This document shows, piece after piece, positions 54,192 through 58,959 of a stretch of DNA of 58,959 nucleotides. How positions within the stretch are numbered: position 1 is the first letter of the stretch; each line of letters opens with the position of its first letter. Below the pieces are notes generated by a model. That model was given only the letters and a program-made list of their open reading frames with translations, was not told where the DNA came from and did not search any database. Position numbers and translations under genes: made by a program. This DNA comes from Actinomycetes bacterium (GTDB lineage Bacteria > Actinomycetota > Acidimicrobiia > Acidimicrobiales > GCA-2861595), in assembly GCA_023264975.1 (NCBI GenBank), contig JAHFUS010000016.1, positions 1-58,959 of the forward strand, in the 5' to 3' direction.

Positions 54192-55064
54192 ATGGCCGAC
54201 TTGTGCGCGCTTGCCGTCGACGTCGGTGGCACCAAGGTGGCCGCCGCCGTCGTGGACCGGCGGGGCGAGGTGGTGCGGTCGGCCCGGGCGCCCACACCTT
54301 CCGGGGACGCCGAGGCGGTGTTCTCGGCGCTGGCCGGTGTGGTGTCGGCGGTGTCGGACGGCACCGAGGTCGTGTGCGGCGTGGGATGCGGCGGGCCGAT
54401 GTCCCTCGGTGGCGGGACGGTGTCGCCGCTCAACATCCCGGCGTGGCGGGAGTTCCCGCTCCGGGCCCGGCTGGCCTCGTCGACAGGGCTGGCGGTGTTC
54501 GTCGACAACGACGCCAAGGCCCTCGCCCTGGGTGAGGGCTGGCGGGGCGCCGCCTGCGGTGTCGACGACTACATCGCCATGGTCGTGTCGACCGGCGTGG
54601 GCGGCGGGATCGTGCTCGGCGGACGCCTGCTCGACGGGGCGGAGGGCAACGCCGGCCACATCGGCCACGTCATCGTGGTGCCCGACGGGCGGCTGTGCGG
54701 TTGCGGCGCTCGTGGATGCCTGGAGGCGGAGGCCTCGGGCACGGGCATCCGGGCGGCGACCGGCCGTCCCGCCGCAGAGGCCGACGCGTCGGTCGTGCTC
54801 CGGACTGCAAGGCTTGTCGGGCGGGCGGTGGCGTCGGTCGCCAACCTGCTCGACCTTCGCCTGGCGGTGGTCGCCGGCTCCGTGGCCCTCGGCTTCGGGG
54901 ACCCCTTCTTCGCCGCCGCCCAGGCCGAAGTCGACCGTTCCGCCCGTCTCCTGTTCTCCGTCGGCACGCAGATCGTGCCCGCCGGCCTCGGCGCCGCCGG
55001 GCCCCTGGTGGGCGCCGCCGCCGTGGGATGGCGTGGCCTCGGCGAGCCGCTGGTGGCGCCTTGA
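54192..55064 (+). CDS. ROK family sugar kinase / glucokinase-like
   Basis: 290 residues. ALAVDVGGTKVAAAVVDRRG (phosphate 1), VFVDNDAKALALGEGWRGAA, STGVGGGIVLGGRLLDGAEG, GHIGHVIV and the zinc motif CGCGARGCLEAEASG. It phosphorylates glucose or a related sugar; no DNA-binding domain, so not a repressor. The stop overlaps the next TTG start. Confidence 0.9.
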   Translation: MADLCALAVDVGGTKVAAAVVDRRGEVVRSARAPTPSGDAEAVFSALAGVVSAVSDGTEVVCGVGCGGPMSLGGGTVSPLNIPAWREFPLRARLASSTGLAVFVDNDAKALALGEGWRGAACGVDDYIAMVVSTGVGGGIVLGGRLLDGAEGNAGHIGHVIVVPDGRLCGCGARGCLEAEASGTGIRAATGRPAAEADASVVLRTARLVGRAVASVANLLDLRLAVVAGSVALGFGDPFFAAAQAEVDRSARLLFSVGTQIVPAGLGAAGPLVGAAAVGWRGLGEPLVAP

Positions 55065-55375
55065 GAAGAAGACCGCCATGGCGGGGCGTGGCGTGGTGCC
55101 GGGGCGCCGGGAGCGGGCGCCCGGGCGGCTCCTGGCCCGGGGCGGTGGCGGCGGTTGTCGCCCGCCCGTGGCTGTGGCCGACCGCCGTCCGCCAGGTCGG
55201 CCTCCTCGCCCCCCCGGGCTGGTGGCGCCGACGTCCGTACCTGCCGGTGCCCGACGCCGCCTACCTGGCCTTCCGCCTGGAGACCATGTACGGCGGCCAC
55301 GCCCCCAAACCGGTGGGGCGCGACCTGATCGGGTACCTAGCGTGGTGCCGGAGCTACCGGCGCCTGCTGCGGTAG
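55061..55375 (+). CDS. Small conserved actinobacterial protein
   Basis: Up to 104 residues. The last 70 (RPWLWPTAVRQVGLLAPPGW, DAAYLAFRLETMYGG, DLIGYLAWCRSYRRLL) recall a small family seen in actinobacterial genomes, without known function. TTG at 55061 overlaps the ROK stop (TTGA); GTG at 55145 is an alternative that keeps only the conserved part. Trp and Arg are abundant, possibly a membrane- or nucleic-acid-associated protein. Confidence 0.6.
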   Translation: MRRRPPWRGVAWCRGAGSGRPGGSWPGAVAAVVARPWLWPTAVRQVGLLAPPGWWRRRPYLPVPDAAYLAFRLETMYGGHAPKPVGRDLIGYLAWCRSYRRLLR

Positions 55376-55426
55376 CCTCTGGAAATGCGAGTGCCACCAG
55401 GGCCACCCTCTCGGTAGGTTCGAGAG

Positions 55427-55936
55427 GTGTCCAGGGCGCTCATCCTCAATGCCACATATGAGCCGCTCTGTGTCGTGGCGACCCGGCGGGCGCTGGTGCT
55501 GACGCTCTCGGGCAAGGCCGAGCTGCTGGCGTCGACCGGCCACGCCTTCCACTCCGAACGGTCGAGCTTCGCCGAGCCGTCGGTCGTCCGCCTCTCGTAC
55601 TATGTCAAGGTGCCCTACCAGGCGCGCATCGGGCTCAACCGCCGGGCCGTGTTCGCCCGGGACAACCACCGCTGCCAGTACTGCGGCGCCACCGCCGAGA
55701 ACATCGACCACGTGGTGCCCCGCAGCAAGGGCGGGTCCCACACGTGGGAGAACGTGGTCGCCTCCTGCCGCCCGTGCAACATGCGCAAGGAGGACCACCT
55801 CCTGGCCGACACCACCCTCAGCCTGCGCCGGCTGCCCGCCCAGCCCCGGCCGGGCAGTTGGGTGCTCGTCGCCAACGGCTCGATGCACCCGGACTGGGAG
55901 CCGTACCTGGGCGGCGCCGCGTCCCTTTCGGCCTGA
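55427..55936 (+). CDS. HNH endonuclease
   Basis: 169 residues. ALILNATYEPLCVVATRRAL is the usual start; the nuclease core is RDNHRCQYCGATAENIDHVV followed by RSKGGSHTWENVVASCRPCN with two CxxC zinc pairs and the IDHV...ENVV HNH metal centre. Common lone actinobacterial HNH protein, likely housekeeping not mobile. GTG start. Confidence 0.9.
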   Translation: MSRALILNATYEPLCVVATRRALVLTLSGKAELLASTGHAFHSERSSFAEPSVVRLSYYVKVPYQARIGLNRRAVFARDNHRCQYCGATAENIDHVVPRSKGGSHTWENVVASCRPCNMRKEDHLLADTTLSLRRLPAQPRPGSWVLVANGSMHPDWEPYLGGAASLSA

Positions 55937-56604
55937 TCCTGCGCGGCCCCCCGTCGTTCGCCGTCCGTCATCTCCGAGGCACGGCTGCGTCGCTCCACGG
56001 TCGGGACGTCGACTGGTCGACGCGCTCGGTGACGTGGTGCGAGGTCACCCGGCCGGCGGTCGTGCTGGGCTCGGCACAGGCGCTCGACGCCGTCGTTCCC
56101 GCCGCCGCCGGCCTCGACGTCGCCCGCCGCCGTAGCGGCGGGGGAGCGGTGCTCGTCGAGCCCGGCCGGGTGGCCTGGGCCGACGTGGTGGTGCCGGCCG
56201 GCGACCCTCTGTGGGCGGCCGACGTGGGCCGGGCCGCCTGGTGGCTGGGCGAGGTGTGGGCCGCTGCGCTGACCGCGTTGGGTGAGCCCGGCGGTGAGGT
56301 GCACCGGAGCGGGCTGGTTCGCTCCGCGTGGTCGTCGCACGTCTGCTTCGCCGGGCTCGGCCCGGGGGAGGTCACCGTCGGCGGCCGCAAGGCGGTCGGC
56401 ATTTCGCAGCGCCGCACCCGGGGCGGCGTGCTCTTCCAGTGCGCGTTGCCGCTGGCCTGGGACCCGGCCCCGCTGCTCGCCGCCCTCGCCCTGTCTGCGG
56501 CCGACCGGTCGGCGGCGGCCGAGGCGCTGGCGGGCACGGTCGTCGCCCTCGACGGGCGCTCGCCGGCCGAGGTCGAGCTCGCCTTCTCCGCCGCCCTGCC
56601 GTAG
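55933..56604 (+). CDS. Lipoate-protein ligase family protein
   Basis: About 223 residues. EVTRPAVVLGSAQALDAV, VARRRSGGGAVLVEPG (RRxSGGGAV motif), WADVVVPAG, and VTVGGRKAVGISQRRTRGGV with the catalytic Lys (GRKAVGIS). These BPL/LplA proteins attach lipoate or octanoate. There is no convincing ATG; an in-frame CTG at 55933 overlaps the HNH stop (CTGA). TTG 55858 or GTG 56029 are alternatives. No lipoyl synthase is adjacent. Confidence 0.8.
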   Translation: MILRGPPSFAVRHLRGTAASLHGRDVDWSTRSVTWCEVTRPAVVLGSAQALDAVVPAAAGLDVARRRSGGGAVLVEPGRVAWADVVVPAGDPLWAADVGRAAWWLGEVWAAALTALGEPGGEVHRSGLVRSAWSSHVCFAGLGPGEVTVGGRKAVGISQRRTRGGVLFQCALPLAWDPAPLLAALALSAADRSAAAEALAGTVVALDGRSPAEVELAFSAALP

Positions 56605-56652
56605 CCGCCGCCGCGCTGGCGTAGCCGCCTCCGCCGCCCTGCCGTAGCCGCC
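56586..56652. repeat. 24-bp direct repeat near the lipoate-ligase stop
   Basis: CTCCGCCGCCCTGCCGTAGC + CGCC occurs at 56586-56609 and 56629-56652, with a diverged copy between (GCGTAGCCGC). The first copy contains the stop codon TAG, so the second may be a replicated stop region. Confidence 0.85.
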
Positions 56653-56748
56653 ACGCCGGCACTTCTTTCCGGTTTCGCGACGCATCCGGTCGCTTTTCGG
56701 ACAAAGAACGGCGGCGCGCCCGCGAAGTGCGTTGACCCGGGGAGGCTG

Positions 56749-56772
56749 GTGGTTTATCGTGGCGCGAAGTGG
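56749..56772. promoter_or_regulatory. mraZ: MraZ boxes upstream of mraZ
   Basis: GTGG occurs at 56749, 56759 and 56769, exactly one helical turn apart. MraZ binds such GTGG repeats at 10-bp spacing and regulates its own operon. They lie about 70-95 bases before the mraZ GTG. Further GTGG copies at 56813 and 56821 have other spacing. Confidence 0.7.
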
Positions 56773-56842
56773 CGTGCCGGGGAGGGGTTCCCTGCTGCCC
56801 AAGGAGCATGGTGGTTCACAGTGGTGAGGAGCACGTCCTTTC

Positions 56843-57274
56843 GTGGTGGTGAAGTTCTTCGGTCGGTACGAGCACTCGCTCGACCCCAAGGGTCGAATAA
56901 TCCTTCCTGCCAAGTTTCGTACCCATTTCGCGTGCGGAGGGTATCTGACCCAGTACTGGGAGGGCTGCCTGGCCCTGTGGGCGCCGGACGAGTTCGAGAA
57001 GCAGATGACGAGCATGGAGGCGGCCCAGGAGCTCGGTCGCTCCGAGCGCAACCTGGCCCGGGTGTGGGCCGCGGGCACGCAGGAGGCCGAGGTGGACAAG
57101 CAGGGCCGGCTCTTCATCGCCCAGCCGCTACGGACCTTCGCCGGTCTGGACACGGGGGTGCTCGTGAACGGCGCCCTGAACCGCATCGAGCTGTGGGACC
57201 CCGAGCGGTGGGCGGCGAGGTTGGCCGCCACGGAACAGACCCTGAACGACGACGAACCAGCCGAGGTGTCCTGA
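56843..57274 (+). CDS. mraZ: Transcriptional regulator MraZ
   Basis: 143 residues. Two AbrB-like swapped-hairpin repeats: FFGRYEHSLDPKGRIILPAK and AAGTQEAEVDKQGRLFIAQP. MraZ is a DNA-binding autoregulator of the division and cell-wall cluster. It starts at the first of three successive GTG codons. rsmH follows 113 bases later. Confidence 0.97.
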   Translation: MVVKFFGRYEHSLDPKGRIILPAKFRTHFACGGYLTQYWEGCLALWAPDEFEKQMTSMEAAQELGRSERNLARVWAAGTQEAEVDKQGRLFIAQPLRTFAGLDTGVLVNGALNRIELWDPERWAARLAATEQTLNDDEPAEVS

Positions 57275-57387
57275 CCTGGACCATGCGCAGCCCTTCGACC
57301 GGCACGGTGGAAGAACCCCTCTCCGCATCCTTCCCGATTCGACCGGGGAATTCCCCCGGCGGTACCGGGCGGGTCGAGGGGCTGCAG

Positions 57388-58368
57388 ATGACCCAGGCAT
57401 TCACACATCGGCCGGTGATGGTCGACGAGGTGGTCGACCTCCTGGCGGACGTCCCGGCGGGGCTCTTCGTCGACGCCACTCTCGGGGGAGCAGGCCACGC
57501 GTCGGCTGTCCTCGACGCGAACGCCGGCCTGCGCCTCATCGGCATCGACCGTGACGCGGACGCGCTGGTGGCGGCCGAGGAGCGGCTGAGGCCCTACGGG
57601 GACCGGGTCGTCGCGCTCCACCATGCCCGCTTCGACCGCCTGCCCCTCGTGGTGACGGAGCCGGCGACCGCCGTCCTTTTGGACCTCGGCGTCAGCTCGC
57701 CCCAGTTCGACATCGCCGACCGCGGCTTCTCCTACCGCCACGACGGCCCCCTCGACATGCGCATGGACCGGTCCCAGCGCCGCACCGCCGCCGACCTCGT
57801 CAACAGCCTCGACGAGCAGGCTCTGGCCCGCCTCCTCGTCCGGGGCGGCGAGGGCAGGTTCGCCCGCCGCATCGCCCGCACCCTGGTGACCCGCCGGCCG
57901 GTGGAGACCACGACCCAACTGGTCGACGCGGTCAAGGACGCCATCCCCGCCGCCGCCCGCCGCACCGGCGGGCACCCGGCCAAGCGGGTGTTCCAGGCGC
58001 TGCGCATCGCGGTGAACGACGAGCTCGACATCCTCGGTCCCACGGTCGACGCCGCCGTTGCCGCGCTGGCGCCCGGCGGGAGGGTGGTGGTGCTCGCCTA
58101 CCACTCAGGCGAGGACCGCATCGTGAAGGCCCGGCTGCTCGATGCGTCGACCGGCGGGTGCCTGTGCCCGCCGCAGCTGCCGTGCGTGTGCGGCGCCGTC
58201 CCGCTGGTGCGGCTGTTGAACCGTGGGGCCCGCAAGCCCTCCGCGGCCGAGATTGCGGAGAACCGCCGGGCCGAGAGCGCACGCCTCCGTGCCGCCGAGC
58301 GTCTGGCCGCGCCGGCGCCGACCCCGACCGACCTGCACGACGACGACGACGAGAGGAGCAGCTCGTGA
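57388..58368 (+). CDS. rsmH: 16S rRNA (cytosine1402-N4)-methyltransferase
   Basis: 326 residues. THRPVMVDEVVDLLADV, FVDATLGGAGHASAVLDANA, LIGIDRDADALVAAEERL, LLDLGVSSPQFDIADRGFSY, and ALRIAVNDELDILGPTV are the family landmarks. It methylates C1402 in the ribosomal P site. A Cys-rich segment CLCPPQLPCVCG is present near the end, usual for the family. GAGGGG precedes the ATG. Confidence 0.97.
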   Translation: MTQAFTHRPVMVDEVVDLLADVPAGLFVDATLGGAGHASAVLDANAGLRLIGIDRDADALVAAEERLRPYGDRVVALHHARFDRLPLVVTEPATAVLLDLGVSSPQFDIADRGFSYRHDGPLDMRMDRSQRRTAADLVNSLDEQALARLLVRGGEGRFARRIARTLVTRRPVETTTQLVDAVKDAIPAAARRTGGHPAKRVFQALRIAVNDELDILGPTVDAAVAALAPGGRVVVLAYHSGEDRIVKARLLDASTGGCLCPPQLPCVCGAVPLVRLLNRGARKPSAAEIAENRRAESARLRAAERLAAPAPTPTDLHDDDDERSSS

Positions 58369-58853
58369 CCGCAGTCCTTCCCGAGCGCAGCACCCGCAGG
58401 GCACCCGAGCGGGCGCCTCGTCCCGAGCCGAAGCAGGTGGGCACCAAGCCGTCCCTCGCTGTCGTCGACCCCCGTTACCGCACCCCCGCCCAGCGGCGGA
58501 CCCGCGCTCGAGTCATGGGCCTGCTCGTCCTCATGGTGGTGGCGTCCGCCCTCTTCGGGCTGGTCACGTCCCATGTCGCCCTGACCCAGGGCCAGTTCCG
58601 CCTGGAGGACATGCGGGCCAAGGCCGGCGTCGAGCAGGCGCGGTACGAGCGTCTGCGCCTCGAGGTCGCCGAGCTCGAGTCGCCCGGCCGGATCGTGGCC
58701 GCCGCCCAGGAGCGCCTCGGCATGGTGTCGCCCCCCGGCATCACCTATCTGTCGCCGATCGGGCCGGTATCGGACGTCGCCGCCGACGAGGCGGACGAGG
58801 CCGCCGCCGAGGACTGGTCGACCGTCAAGCCCCAGCTGGCGAGTCGCCCATGA
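58365..58853 (+). CDS. ftsL: FtsL-like divisome protein
   Basis: 162 residues: a basic cytoplasmic region, one TM segment (MGLLVLMVVASALFGLVTSH), then a coiled coil (FRLEDMRAKAGVEQARYERL) and a conserved SPGRIVAAAQERLGMVSPP motif as in FtsL/DivIC proteins. FtsL scaffolds FtsI/FtsW in the divisome. The GTG overlaps the rsmH stop (GTGA). Acidic tail. Confidence 0.85.
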   Translation: MTAVLPERSTRRAPERAPRPEPKQVGTKPSLAVVDPRYRTPAQRRTRARVMGLLVLMVVASALFGLVTSHVALTQGQFRLEDMRAKAGVEQARYERLRLEVAELESPGRIVAAAQERLGMVSPPGITYLSPIGPVSDVAADEADEAAAEDWSTVKPQLASRP

Positions 58854-58959
58854 CAACGCCGCCCCGGGCGGGGCGCCGGCTGCCGAGCCCCCCGGCGCCG
58901 GCGCCCACTGCCCGGCGGACGGGATCGGGCCGCGCCGCCGGTGGGACCGGCGCGGCCGA
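58850..58959 (+). CDS. Start of probable ftsI (penicillin-binding protein), cut by window edge
   Basis: ATG overlaps the ftsL stop (ATGA). Thirty-six codons are visible (MTTPPRAGRRLPSPPAP...), a Pro/Arg/Gly-rich cytoplasmic lead. By position in the cluster it should be ftsI; sequence alone does not show it. Confidence 0.5.
   Translation, partial: MTTPPRAGRRLPSPPAPAPTARRTGSGRAAGGTGAA

Noticed and set aside
54065-55406. MoxR frame extended upstream to 55406
   Set aside because: The extension is antisense to the ROK kinase gene; AAA+ homology starts at the ATG at 54065.

Overview
The window is 59 kb of very GC-rich, densely packed bacterial DNA with many GTG starts and 4-bp start/stop overlaps. 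The gene set points to a high-GC actinobacterium, most likely of the Acidimicrobiia or a close relative: bldC, a LexA-divergent LysM gene, NrdR, DUF4032, DUF3040, DUF2505, an F420-type (LLM) oxidoreductase, a UvrD2-type helicase with HRDC domain, a Mycobacterium-type RecA intein site and actinobacterial CGAAC-N4-GTTCG LexA boxes. No rRNA, tRNA, CRISPR array, complete insertion sequence or prophage was seen. The taxonomic guess is inference from gene content.

Layout. 1-7450 (minus): a sugar-uptake operon with lipoprotein binding protein, two permeases, MsmK/UgpC-type ATPase, a DUF4032 kinase-like protein and an amylosucrase-like GH13 enzyme cut by the window edge. 7451-9590: a scruffy accessory patch with a coding-like remnant, a VapC-type PIN toxin whose Phd-type antitoxin is frameshifted, an excisionase-like HTH protein, a 16-bp tandem repeat and an orphan sigma region-4 protein. 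9622-12201 (minus): DUF2505 and UvrD2. 12688-16577 (plus): alpha/beta hydrolase, membrane-anchored Mur ligase, Ddl-like ATP-grasp ligase and a small zincin. 16686-19665: TrpB2, a double-ACT protein, peptide deformylase and a PH/SHOCT membrane protein. 19764-22816: LexA-controlled recA interrupted by a 436-residue intein, then a SpoVS-like gene. 22880-26363: a PAS-GGDEF-EAL protein divergent from a [NiFe]-hydrogenase small subunit that has no large subunit beside it. 26424-36095: miaB, miaA, dapF, hflX, dapC, LLM oxidoreductase, a coiled-coil protein, dapD and dapE, uniting tRNA modification with most of the late succinylase lysine/DAP pathway. 36186-41057: a hypothetical gene, OsmC, a subtilase, lexA divergent from a ChiZ/YneA-like gene, bldC and nrdR. 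41129-49371: RlpA-like protein, probably PPi-dependent phosphofructokinase, inositol-phosphatase-family protein, threonine aldolase, PIG-L deacetylase, polyprenol-phosphate mannosyltransferase, YbaK deacylase, DinB and DUF3040. 49426-54065 (minus): MoxR, DUF58 and transglutaminase trio. 54192-56604: ROK kinase, a small conserved protein, HNH nuclease and a lipoate-ligase-like protein. 56749-58959: start of the division/cell-wall cluster, with MraZ boxes, mraZ, rsmH, ftsL and the first codons of a probable ftsI.

Themes. SOS response (recA, lexA, LysM division inhibitor and dinB, with three clear LexA boxes and one weak one), peptidoglycan precursor supply (dapCDEF, the extra Mur/Ddl-like cassette, and the division cluster) and sugar metabolism (amylosucrase operon, PPi-PFK, ROK kinase). 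The best candidates for something new are the hydrolase/membrane Mur ligase/ATP-grasp cassette (12688-16168), the orphan hydrogenase small subunit, the RecA intein lacking the usual penultimate His, and the broken toxin-antitoxin patch. Long perfect hairpins sit between several genes.
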